Of a stretch of 37,117 nt of DNA, positions 24,642 to 33,892 are shown piece by piece. The DNA is from an uncultured Clostridia bacterium. Its GTDB lineage: Bacteria > Bacillota > Clostridia > Oscillospirales > Acutalibacteraceae. The stretch covers positions 1-37,117 of the forward strand of contig CALWRP010000094.1 of assembly GCA_944383955.1 (NCBI GenBank), read 5' to 3'. Each line of letters opens with the position of its first letter. The stretch's first letter is position 1. The translations under genes and the position numbers were made by a program. The notes below the pieces were generated by a model that saw only the letters and a program-made list of their open reading frames with translations, ran no database searches and was not told the origin of the DNA.

Positions 24642-24793
24642 GAAGTTCAGCCTCCTTCCGTTTTCCCGCGCCGCGCGCCCGGGAGCGCGGAAGGCTCTCC
24701 GGCCCCGCGGAACGGGCTGCCGGAGGAGAACGGGAAAACGCTGGGCGCTCCTCCCCTTCGGGGAAAGCGGGCGCGGGAAAGGGATGGGACAGG

Positions 24794-25783
24794 ATGTCAG
24801 CAAAGAACGAGCTGCTCGCCCTTCTGCGGCAGAGCGAGGGCTTTGTCTCGGGAGAGGAGCTGAGCCGCCGGCTCGGCGTCACGCGGGCCGCAATCTGGAA
24901 GAACATCGAGCTGCTGCGGGCGGAGGGCTACACCGTGGAGTCCGTGACCCGCCGGGGCTACCGCCTGCGGGACGTGCCGGACAGCATTTCGGAGGCGGAG
25001 ATCCGCGCCAATCTCTGCGGGCACGGCTCCTTCGGCTGCCGCGTCGTCTCTCTGCCCTCGGTCGATTCCACGAACGAGGAGGCCAAGCGCCAGGGGGACG
25101 CGGGCGCGCCGCACGGCAGCGTCTTTGTGGCAGACGAGCAGACGGGCGGCAAGGGCCGTCTCGGCCGCCGCTGGATCTCCCCGCCCGGCAGCGGGCTCTG
25201 GTTTTCGATCCTGCTGCGCCCCGACGTGCTGCCGAACGAGGTGACGGGCGTGACGCTGCTCTCGGCCGTCGCCGTCTGCCGCGGCATCCGCGCCCTGACG
25301 GGCTGCGAGGCGAAAATCAAGTGGCCCAACGACGTTGTCATCGGCACGAAGAAGGTCTGCGGCATCCTCACGGAGCTCTCCGCGGAGATGGAGCACATCC
25401 ACTATCTGATTCCCGGCATCGGGGTGAACACGGGCACCGAATCCTTCCCGCCGGAGCTCGCCGACCGCGCCACCTCGCTGCTGCTGGAGACGGGCAGGCC
25501 CGTGCGCCGCGCCGCCCTGCTGGGCAAAATTCTGGAGGAGTTCGAGCTCCTCTACGACCGCTACGGCGTCTCCTCCTTCCCGGAGGAATACCGTTCGCTC
25601 TGCGTCACCGTGGGCCGCACCGTCAGCCTCCGGCGGGCAGGCCGGCAGCTGGTGGGCACGGCCTGCGGCGTGGCGGACGACGGCTCCCTGCTCGTGAAGA
25701 CGCGAAGCGGCGAGACCCTCACCGTGAGCTCCGGCGAGGTGCTCGTGCAGGGCTTCTACGGCGAGCACATCGAGGGCGCGTGA
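24794..25783 (+). CDS. birA: Biotin-protein ligase and biotin operon repressor BirA
   Basis: Activates biotin to biotinyl-AMP and attaches it to the biotin carrier of carboxylases; with the N-terminal DNA-binding domain it also represses biotin genes. 329 residues, the bifunctional class: winged helix about 1-62 (GEELSRRLGVTRAAIWKNIELLRAEGY), catalytic domain with STNEEAKR, the biotinyl-AMP loop TGGKGRLGRRW, KWPNDVVIGTKKVCGILTE and GIGVNTG, and a C-terminal SH3-like cap (LRRAGRQLVGTACGVADDGSLLV). No biotin gene or carboxylase is nearby. Confidence 0.95.
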   Translation: MSAKNELLALLRQSEGFVSGEELSRRLGVTRAAIWKNIELLRAEGYTVESVTRRGYRLRDVPDSISEAEIRANLCGHGSFGCRVVSLPSVDSTNEEAKRQGDAGAPHGSVFVADEQTGGKGRLGRRWISPPGSGLWFSILLRPDVLPNEVTGVTLLSAVAVCRGIRALTGCEAKIKWPNDVVIGTKKVCGILTELSAEMEHIHYLIPGIGVNTGTESFPPELADRATSLLLETGRPVRRAALLGKILEEFELLYDRYGVSSFPEEYRSLCVTVGRTVSLRRAGRQLVGTACGVADDGSLLVKTRSGETLTVSSGEVLVQGFYGEHIEGA

Positions 25784-25798
25784 GGCCCGACCACAGCA

Positions 25799-25859
25799 AA
25801 ACCGCCCCTCCCGATGGGCGCGCCCGCAGCGGCGCGGCTCCCCGGGAGGGGCGGTTTTT
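25799..25859. terminator. Bidirectional terminator between birA and glnS
   Basis: A 15-bp stem around ACCGCCCCTCCCG / CGGGAGGGGCGGT with flanking A and T runs and a GC-rich internal loop, between convergent genes. Confidence 0.85.
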
Positions 25860-25869
25860 GTGTCCGTCT

Positions 25870-27561
<1,692 letters not shown>

Positions 27562-27574
27562 CGGGCAGACCTCC

Positions 27575-29029
27575 TCATTTCAGTTTTTCCAGGCCCACGC
27601 GCAGGCGGCGCAGGGCCTCTTCTTTTCCGAGAATCGTCAGGATCTCCATCGCGCCGCCGGGGGTCACCTGCACGCCGGCCGCGGCGATGCGCACCGGCCA
27701 CAGCAGCGTGCCGTTCTTCACGCCCAGCCGTCCCGCCAGGGCGATCAGCGCCTCGTGGATCGCGTCGAGCTTCCACTCGCCGAGCTGCCCGAGCTCCGCG
27801 ATGGCGGCCTCGAGCATGGGGCCGGCGTTCTCCAGGGTGGCCTTGCTCTTCTTGTTGACGAAGAACTCGGCCGGGTAGTCCGGCAGCTCGCGGAAGAAGC
27901 CGATCATCTCCGGGATCTGCGTGAGCTGCACCACGCGCGGCTGGAGAATCGAGGCGAGCACCTGCCAGTCGCACTCCTTATCGCCGAAGACCTGGCGGAA
28001 GTACGGCATGGCCAGCGAGAGAAAGCGCTCCTGATCCATGGCGCGGATGTACTCGCCGTTGAACCAGCGCAGCTTGTCGTAGTCAAAGACGGCGGGCGAC
28101 TTGCTGATGCCGTCGATCGAGAAGTTCTCCGCCAGCTCGGCGAGCGTGAAGAGCTCGCGGTTGTCCTTCGGGCACCAGCCGAGCAGGGCGATATAGTTGT
28201 CGATCGTCTCCGGCAGATAACCCTCGGCCACGAGGTCGGCAAAGCCGGTGGAGCCGTGGCGCTTGGAGAGCTTGGAGACGCTGCCGTCCTCATTTTTGCC
28301 CATGATGAGCGGCAGGTGCACATACGTCGGCACCTCCCAGCCGAAGGCCTCATAGAGCAGGTTGTACTTCGGCGTGGAGGTCAGATACTCGCAGCCGCGC
28401 ACCACGTGGGTGATGTGCATGAGGTGATCGTCGATGACGTTGGCGAAATTATAGGTGGGATAGCCGTCTGATTTCAGGAGCACCTGATCCTCGAGCTCCT
28501 TGTTCTCGATGGTGATGTCGCCGTAGACGGCGTCGTGGAAGGTGGTGCAGCCCTCGAGCGGCATCTTCTGCCGGATGACGTAGGGCGTGCCCGCGTCGAG
28601 CAGGGCCTGCACCTCGGCGGCGGGCAGGTCGCGGCAGTGGCGGTCGTAGCCGCCGCCCTCCTTCTCCGCGTGCAGAGACTCGAGCCTCTCCTTCGTGCAG
28701 AAGCAGTAGTAGGCCTTTCCGTCGCGCACGAGCTGCTCCGCATAGGGGCGGTACAGCTCCTTTCTCTCACTCTGGACATAGGGGCCGTATTCTCCGCCGA
28801 CGTCGGGGCCTTCGTCGTGGCTGAGGCCCACCTCCCCGAGCGTGCGGTAGATCACCTGCACCGCGCCTTCCACGAAGCGCTCCTGATCGGTGTCCTCGAT
28901 GCGCAGCACAAAGCTGCCGCCCTGCGACCTGGCGATCAGGTATTCGTATAAGGCCGTGCGCAGATTTCCCACGTGCATGAAGCCGGTCGGACTGGGAGCG
29001 AATCTCGTCCGAACTACCCGTTTGTCCAT
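27575..29029 (-). CDS. gltX: Glutamyl-tRNA synthetase
   Basis: Class I synthetase charging tRNA-Glu. 484 residues with FAPSPTGFMHVGNLRTALYEYL (HIGH motif as HVGN), the zinc-less connecting region, SKLSKRHGS (KMSKS motif as KLSKR) and a helical anticodon-binding domain ending KEEALRRLRVGLEKL. The start is the ATG of MDKRVV, five bases after GAGGG; another ATG four codons upstream contains that ribosome site. It precedes glnS in one operon. With a GlnRS present, this enzyme is expected to discriminate against tRNA-Gln; that is inference. Confidence 0.95.
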   Translation of the reverse strand: MDKRVVRTRFAPSPTGFMHVGNLRTALYEYLIARSQGGSFVLRIEDTDQERFVEGAVQVIYRTLGEVGLSHDEGPDVGGEYGPYVQSERKELYRPYAEQLVRDGKAYYCFCTKERLESLHAEKEGGGYDRHCRDLPAAEVQALLDAGTPYVIRQKMPLEGCTTFHDAVYGDITIENKELEDQVLLKSDGYPTYNFANVIDDHLMHITHVVRGCEYLTSTPKYNLLYEAFGWEVPTYVHLPLIMGKNEDGSVSKLSKRHGSTGFADLVAEGYLPETIDNYIALLGWCPKDNRELFTLAELAENFSIDGISKSPAVFDYDKLRWFNGEYIRAMDQERFLSLAMPYFRQVFGDKECDWQVLASILQPRVVQLTQIPEMIGFFRELPDYPAEFFVNKKSKATLENAGPMLEAAIAELGQLGEWKLDAIHEALIALAGRLGVKNGTLLWPVRIAAAGVQVTPGGAMEILTILGKEEALRRLRVGLEKLK

Positions 29030-29116
29030 AGTATCCCTCATTTTTCTTCAAAATTCGCCCCAGCGGGCGGGCGGAGCCGCGGTTCGAGCCCCTCCCGGTG
29101 CAGGCGATTACCCATT

Positions 29117-29144
29117 ATTATACCAAAAAATCAGATAAATTCAA
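29117..29144 (-). promoter_or_regulatory. Promoter of gltX-glnS
   Basis: On the - strand: TTGAAT, a 16-base spacer and TATAAT, with an extended TGG before the -10. About 90 bases before the gltX ATG. No T-box leader is recognisable. Confidence 0.7.
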
Positions 29145-29184
29145 TCGTTTGCGGCGGGAAAAAGAAGAATTTGCCGCGACCGCC

Positions 29185-29967
29185 TCATCCGCGCGCCGCC
29201 TGCTCGTCGAGGTAGGCGACATACTCCTCCAGGCAGAGGTTGAGCAGGCGCATCTTCTCCGCGTGCTCACGGCCCACATAGCGGTAGTGCCACGGCTCGA
29301 AGCGGATGCCGGTGAGCTCCGTCTTGTCCTCCGGGTAGCGCAGGACAAAGCCGTACTCGTAGGCGTGGCGCTGCAGCCAGCGGTATTCCGCCGTCTCGTC
29401 GAAGGTTTCGAGCACGCCGTTGAGATCGACGGCCAGGCCCGTGTTGTGCTCGCTGTAGCCGGCGCGCGCCACAGACTCGGCGGCCACCATGTCCGCCATC
29501 TGCAGGCTCATGCCCAGGGAGAGGTTGTCCTGCACCGCCTGCTCAAAGAGCTCGCCCTGGCGCTCCTCGCTGCGGTAGCCGGAGGAGAGGGTGAGCGTCA
29601 GGCCCTCCTGCGCCGCGTCGCCGATCATGCGCTCCAAATCCTCCACGATGCGCTCGTCCACCTGCACCGTGCCGACGGTCTCGAGCACGGGATCGTTCCC
29701 GGCGGGGACGGGGATCTCGAAGTTGACGAGCACCAGCCGCCAGTCGTCCGGCTGGCCGGTGAACTCCCACGTGCTCAGCGGGCCCTCCTCTTCCTCGGCG
29801 GCGGAGGAGGAGGAGGCGGGCTCCCCGGCGGCCGGGGACGCCTGCGGCGCGGCGCTGCCGAGAGCGTAAAAGAACACGGCCGTGGTGGCGGTCAGCAGGC
29901 CTGTCACACCGGCGGCGGCCAGCAGGCCGAAGAGGATTTTTTTCCATACTGCGAGGCGGTTTTCCAT
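29185..29967 (-). CDS. D-alanyl-D-alanine carboxypeptidase, VanY family
   Basis: Zinc carboxypeptidase that trims the terminal D-Ala of peptidoglycan stem peptides. 260 residues: short basic N-terminus, one membrane helix (ILFGLLAAAGVTGLLTATTAVFFYAL), a Ser/Glu linker (SSSSAAEEEE), and a VanY domain with substrate Arg in SGYRSEERQ, zinc ligands His and Asp in SEHNTGLAVDL and the catalytic Glu and third zinc His in FEPWHYRYVG. The start is ATG (MENRLAV) six bases after GGGGGAG; the upstream frame crosses the tRNA-Pro region. It is the intact paralogue of the protein encoded at 16150. No vancomycin-resistance partners are present, so a general wall role is more likely. Confidence 0.9.
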   Translation of the reverse strand: MENRLAVWKKILFGLLAAAGVTGLLTATTAVFFYALGSAAPQASPAAGEPASSSSAAEEEEGPLSTWEFTGQPDDWRLVLVNFEIPVPAGNDPVLETVGTVQVDERIVEDLERMIGDAAQEGLTLTLSSGYRSEERQGELFEQAVQDNLSLGMSLQMADMVAAESVARAGYSEHNTGLAVDLNGVLETFDETAEYRWLQRHAYEYGFVLRYPEDKTELTGIRFEPWHYRYVGREHAEKMRLLNLCLEEYVAYLDEQAARG

Positions 29968-30027
29968 GAGCTTCTCCCCCGTTTGCTTTCTCTGCCGAAA
30001 AAAATGAAAAAATTTTGATGATAGGGC

Positions 30028-30056
30028 TTGCATTTTCAAATAAACTGTGCTAGAAT
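30028..30056 (+). promoter_or_regulatory. Promoter of tRNA-Pro
   Basis: TTGCAT, a 17-base spacer and TAGAAT, ending 15 bases before the tRNA. It stands in the divergent region shared with the VanY-type gene. Confidence 0.75.
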
Positions 30057-30071
30057 ATATCACGTTGTCAA

Positions 30072-30147
30072 CCGGGTGTGGCGCAGTTGGTAGCTCGCTT
30101 GACTGGGGGTCAAGAGGCCGTGAGTTCAAGTCTCGCCACTCGGACCA
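30072..30147 (+). tRNA. tRNA-Pro (anticodon GGG)
   Basis: Acceptor CCGGGTG pairs with CACTCGG (one G-T), anticodon arm CTTGA-CTGGGGG-TCAAG gives GGG, T-arm GTGAG-TTCAAGT-CTCGC, encoded CCA. The D-stem GCGC/GCTC has one C-T mismatch. It has its own promoter and terminator. Confidence 0.9.
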
Positions 30148-30153
30148 GCCTGA

Positions 30154-30185
30154 GACGGAACGCAGTTTGCGGGCCGTCTTTTTTT
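30154..30185 (+). terminator. Terminator of tRNA-Pro
   Basis: GACGG (30154-30158) pairs with CCGTC (30174-30178), with an inner CGC-AGTTT-GCG, followed by seven T. Confidence 0.8.
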
Positions 30186-30257
30186 GTTCCCGCGCACGCC
30201 GTTCTCCCCCGTGCCTGTCCCCTTCTCAGTATAGCCCCTCTCCCCCGTCAATTATGT

Positions 30258-30298
30258 AAAAAAGCGCCGGCAGACGAAAAGAAACGTCTGCCGGCGCT
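30258..30298 (-). terminator. Terminator of the hom-thrB-lysC transcript
   Basis: A 14-bp perfect stem AGCGCCGGCAGACG / CGTCTGCCGGCGCT followed on the - strand by six T, 40 bases after the lysC stop. Confidence 0.9.
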
Positions 30299-30300
30299 GT

Positions 30301-30328
30301 TTGCTGCCCCTTGCTGCCCCTTGCTGCC
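30301..30328. repeat. Short tandem repeat, TTGCTGCCCC x 2.8
   Basis: Three consecutive 10-base units between the lysC stop and its terminator, the third incomplete. Probably replication slippage. Confidence 0.8.
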
Positions 30329-30339
30329 GCCCGGGAGGC

Positions 30340-31557
30340 TTACATCGTCTCGGGGCTGAAGAACTTGTTGTGGATGGCGATCACCGCACGGTCCGCGTCC
30401 GCCCTGTCGATGAGGACGGAGATCTTGATTTCGCTCGTGGAAATCATGCGGATGTTGATGTTCGCCTCGAACAGGGCCTCGAACATCTCCGCGGCCACGC
30501 CGGGATGGCTCTCCATGCCCGCGCCGACGATGGACACCTTGGCGACGTTCTCGTCGTGCACGATGCTCGCCGCGCCGATCTGCTCGATGTACGGGCTCAG
30601 GGCGTCAAGCGCGTCGCGCAGGTTCGACTTGCCCACGGTGAAGCTGATATCCTTGGTGCCGTTGCGGCCAATGGACTGAAGAATGATGTCGACGTTGATG
30701 TTTTTCGAGCTCAGCTTCGAGAAGATCTTGAACGCCAGGCCGGGACGGTCCGGCACCCCGATAATCGAAATTCGGGCGACATCCTCGTCCTTCGCCACAC
30801 CGCTGATCAACATTTTCTCCATTTTCTTGGCCTCCTTCACAATTGTACCCCGCTTGCGGGTAAGGCTGGAGAGCACCTCCAGCTCAATATTATATTTCTT
30901 CGCCATCTCGACGGAACGGTTGTTGAGCACCTGCGCGCCCAGGGTGGCGAGCTCGAGCATCTCGTTGTAGGAGATATAGTTGAGCTTATGCGCGCCCGGC
31001 ACCTTGCGCGGGTCGGCCGTGTAGACGCCGTCCACATCGGTGAAAATCTGGCACAGATCGGCGTTCATCACGGCGGCAATCGCCACGGCGCTGGTATCCG
31101 AGCCGCCGCGGCCGAGCGTCGTCATGTCGTTATAGCGGTTGATGCCCTGAAAGCCCGTGACGATGACGATGTTCTTCTTGTCGAGCTCCTTCTTGATGCG
31201 GTCCGGCACCACGCGCTTGATGCGGGCCGAGCCGTAGGCGGAGGTCGTCAGGAAGCCGGCCTGCCAGCCGAGCAGCGAGACCACCGGGAAGCCGAGCTTC
31301 TCGATCGCCATCGCCAGCAGAGAGGCGGACATCTGCTCGCCGGCCGTCATCAGCATATCCATCTCGCGCTTGGAGGCGTTCGGGTTGATCTCGTTGGCCT
31401 TGGCAATCAGATCGTCCGTCGTGTCGCCCTGCGCGGAGACGACCACGACCACGTCGTTGCCCTCCCGGTAGGTGCCGGTGATGATGTCGGCGACATTGTA
31501 GATGCGCTCGGCATTGGCGACGGAGCTGCCGCCGAATTTCTGTACAATCAGACTCAT
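30340..31557 (-). CDS. lysC: Aspartate kinase
   Basis: First step of the aspartate family: Asp + ATP to aspartyl phosphate, leading to Lys, Thr, Met and diaminopimelate for the wall. 405 residues: catalytic domain with VQKFGGSSVAN, TLGRGGSDTSAVAIAA and FTDVDGVYTADPR, then two ACT domains (ISIIGVPDRPGLAFKIFSKL and VSIVGAGMESHPGVAAEMFEAL), the fold through which Lys and/or Thr inhibit such enzymes. The length without a dehydrogenase part shows a monofunctional kinase. GGGGGA lies eight bases before the ATG. Third gene after hom and thrB, with a 70-base gap to thrB. Confidence 0.95.
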   Translation of the reverse strand: MSLIVQKFGGSSVANAERIYNVADIITGTYREGNDVVVVVSAQGDTTDDLIAKANEINPNASKREMDMLMTAGEQMSASLLAMAIEKLGFPVVSLLGWQAGFLTTSAYGSARIKRVVPDRIKKELDKKNIVIVTGFQGINRYNDMTTLGRGGSDTSAVAIAAVMNADLCQIFTDVDGVYTADPRKVPGAHKLNYISYNEMLELATLGAQVLNNRSVEMAKKYNIELEVLSSLTRKRGTIVKEAKKMEKMLISGVAKDEDVARISIIGVPDRPGLAFKIFSKLSSKNINVDIILQSIGRNGTKDISFTVGKSNLRDALDALSPYIEQIGAASIVHDENVAKVSIVGAGMESHPGVAAEMFEALFEANINIRMISTSEIKISVLIDRADADRAVIAIHNKFFSPETM

Positions 31558-31627
31558 AGATGTTCCCCCATTACAAAAGTTCTCGATGATTGGGCGGTTC
31601 CCGGCTGCGCCGGACGGCGGCCCGCCG

Positions 31628-32524
31628 TCAGTCCACGAAGATCCGGGCGCCCTGGGAATCCACGCTCAAAAAGCGGATATCCCAGCCGTTGATGCCCTTC
31701 TCCTTCATGTGGTTCTCCGCATGGGCGATGAAGGTGTCCATGCTGTCGGTCGGCACCATGGCGATGATGGTGGGGCCGGAGCCGCTGATATAGGTGCCGA
31801 GGCTGCCGAGCTCATAGCTCATGCGGAACACGTTGTCGAAATTCTCGATGAGGCCCGAGCGGTACGGCTGGTGGATGCGGTCGCCCACCGCCACGCGCAG
31901 GTTCTCGAGCTTGCCGGAGAAGAGCGAGGCCGTCATCAGCGCCGAGCGGGAGAGGTTATACACCACGTCCGCGCGGGAGTAGGTCTCCGGCAGCACGGAA
32001 CGCGCCATCTCCGTTTTGAGCTCGAACGGCGGGATGAAGACGGCAAACTGCAGCTTGTCGGAAACCGGCACGCTCACGCTGTAGATGCGCCCGCCCTCCA
32101 TGGCGGAGGTGACGAGGCCTCCCTCAATCGCGGGGGAGGTGTTGTCCGGGTGGCCCTCAATCTTCGCCGCAAGGTTGATGAGGTCCGAGCGCGAGAAGGG
32201 GTTGCCGAGAAGGCGGTTGGCCCCCAGAATGCCGGCCACGATGCAGGCAGAGCTGCTGCCGAGACCGCGCGCGAGGGGAATGTTGTTTTCCTGAATCAGC
32301 CGCAGGCCCGGCAGCTTTCTGCCGCACTCCTGATACAGCTGCTTGACGGCCCAGTAGATCAGGTTGCTCTCGTCCTTCGGCACGACGACGGAGTCCTTGC
32401 AGGAGATTTCGAGCTTGTCGTCCTCCTCCATCCACACCTGATTGTACAGAGTCAGCGCGATGCCCAGGGAGTCAAAGCCCGAGCCGAGGTTCGCGCTGGT
32501 TGCCGGAACCTGGATACGTATCAT
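31628..32524 (-). CDS. thrB: Homoserine kinase
   Basis: GHMP kinase that phosphorylates homoserine in threonine synthesis. 298 residues: VPATSANLGSGFDSLGIAL at the N-terminus, the ATP loop PLARGLGSSSACIVAGI, IEGHPDNTSPAIEGGLV, and the C-terminal GTYISGSGPTIIAMV motif that closes GHMP kinases. Start: ATG (MIRIQV) six bases after AGGTG; an in-frame GTG three codons upstream overlaps that site. Lies between hom and lysC; thrC, the next pathway enzyme, is not in the window. Confidence 0.95.
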   Translation of the reverse strand: MIRIQVPATSANLGSGFDSLGIALTLYNQVWMEEDDKLEISCKDSVVVPKDESNLIYWAVKQLYQECGRKLPGLRLIQENNIPLARGLGSSSACIVAGILGANRLLGNPFSRSDLINLAAKIEGHPDNTSPAIEGGLVTSAMEGGRIYSVSVPVSDKLQFAVFIPPFELKTEMARSVLPETYSRADVVYNLSRSALMTASLFSGKLENLRVAVGDRIHQPYRSGLIENFDNVFRMSYELGSLGTYISGSGPTIIAMVPTDSMDTFIAHAENHMKEKGINGWDIRFLSVDSQGARIFVD

Positions 32525-32594
32525 GTTCTGCACCTGCCATATTTCTTTAACTTTATTTTAAAAGGCGCGCCCTGAACAGCAATGGCAGGGGGCC

Positions 32595-33839
32595 TTAAAA
32601 ATCGCTCAGACGGATGGTGTTGAGAATCTCGGCGCCCTGCGCCTCGAGGGCGGGAAGCTTCGCGCGGATCTCGCGCTCGGCGAGGACGGGGGTGATGATG
32701 GCGGCCTCGTCCGGCTCCGCGTCCCTGCGCAGCAGGCGGGTGATTTCCCCGAACTCCTTCTCCGCGGCGCGGCAGAGCTCGTCCGGATTCGCCGCTTTGA
32801 AGCGGATGTACATGGCGACCTCGTTGTCCAGGTAGTCGGCGACATACTCCTTGCTGCCGTCCTCCCAGAAGAGGTATTTGCGCGCCTTGAGATGCTTGAC
32901 GCAGTCGATCACATCGGCGACCACGGCGCTGGCGGTGGGCAGCTTGCCCGCGCCCTTGCCGTAGAAGACGACGTCGCCGGTGGCGTCGCCGCGCACCATG
33001 ATGCCGTTGAAGACGTCGTCGACGTTGGCCAGCTGGCTGTCGCGCGGAATCAGCATCGGGCAGACGATGCTCTGCAGGCGGCCGTCGGACGTCTTGCTCA
33101 CCTGGCCGATGAGCTTGATGACGCCGCCCCAGGCGTCGGCATACTTGACGTCCGAGAGGGTGATGTTGGTGATGCCCTCGGTGTGGACCTGGTCGGGATA
33201 GACGTGCTTGCCGTAGGCCAGCGAGGCCAGGATGCAGATCTTGCGGCAGGCGTCGTGGCCCTCGATGTCCGCGGCGGGGTTGCGCTCGGCGTAGCCGAGC
33301 TTTTGCGCGAGCGCGAGGGCGTCCTCGAAGGACATATCCTCGTTGATCATCTTGGTGAGGATGAAGTTCGTGGTGCCGTTGAGAATGCCGGCCACCTCAA
33401 TCACATCGTTCGCGGCCAGGCACTGGCTCATCGGGCGGATGATGGGGATGCCGCCGCCCACGCTGGCCTCGAAGAGGAAGTTGACGTTCTTCTCCTGGGC
33501 GATCCTGAGCAGCTCCGCGCCCTTGGCGGCTACGAGCTCCTTGTTGGAGGTGACGACGCTCTTGCCGCTCTCCAGGCACTGCTTGACATAGTCGTATGCC
33601 GGGTGCAGGCCGCCCATGACCTCCACCACGACGAGAATCTCCGGATCGTTGAGAATCACATCGAAGGATTTGGTAAAGCGGTCGGCAAGAGGGCTGTCGG
33701 GGAAGTCCCTCAGATCGAGAATATACTGAATGCGGATCTCCTCGTTGGCCCGCTTGGTGATGCTCGACACATGCGTGGTGAGAACCTCCACCACACCGGA
33801 GCCGACGGTTCCGTGACCCATGATTGCGATTTTTACCAT
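32595..33839 (-). CDS. hom: Homoserine dehydrogenase
   Basis: Reduces aspartate semialdehyde to homoserine. 414 residues: Rossmann domain (MVKIAIMGHGTVGSGVVEVL), the family block GGLHPAYDYVKQCLESGKSVVTSNKELVA, the substrate signature ASVGGGIPIIRPMSQCLA and GILNGTTNFILTKM, YAERNPAADIEGHDACRKICILA, and a C-terminal ACT-like regulatory part (DYLDNEVAMYIRFKAANPD). First gene of hom-thrB-lysC. It starts 53 bases after the PBP stop on the same strand; a 6-bp inverted repeat TGTTCT/AGAACA sits in that gap. Confidence 0.95.
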   Translation of the reverse strand: MVKIAIMGHGTVGSGVVEVLTTHVSSITKRANEEIRIQYILDLRDFPDSPLADRFTKSFDVILNDPEILVVVEVMGGLHPAYDYVKQCLESGKSVVTSNKELVAAKGAELLRIAQEKNVNFLFEASVGGGIPIIRPMSQCLAANDVIEVAGILNGTTNFILTKMINEDMSFEDALALAQKLGYAERNPAADIEGHDACRKICILASLAYGKHVYPDQVHTEGITNITLSDVKYADAWGGVIKLIGQVSKTSDGRLQSIVCPMLIPRDSQLANVDDVFNGIMVRGDATGDVVFYGKGAGKLPTASAVVADVIDCVKHLKARKYLFWEDGSKEYVADYLDNEVAMYIRFKAANPDELCRAAEKEFGEITRLLRRDAEPDEAAIITPVLAEREIRAKLPALEAQGAEILNTIRLSDF

Positions 33840-33892
33840 AATATGAATCCCTCGTTTCTCTTGTTCTTTTTCAGAACACTTTGATTCTATGC

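Noticed and set aside
29030-29184. T-box or other amino-acid riboswitch before gltX-glnS or before hom
   Set aside because: The leaders are too short and lack the T-box sequence AGGGTGGNACCGCG and a paired specifier stem.
29185-29967. Vancomycin-resistance locus because of the VanY-type gene
   Set aside because: No vanA/vanB-type ligase, vanH, vanX or vanRS genes are near; single VanY-type carboxypeptidases are common wall enzymes in Clostridia.
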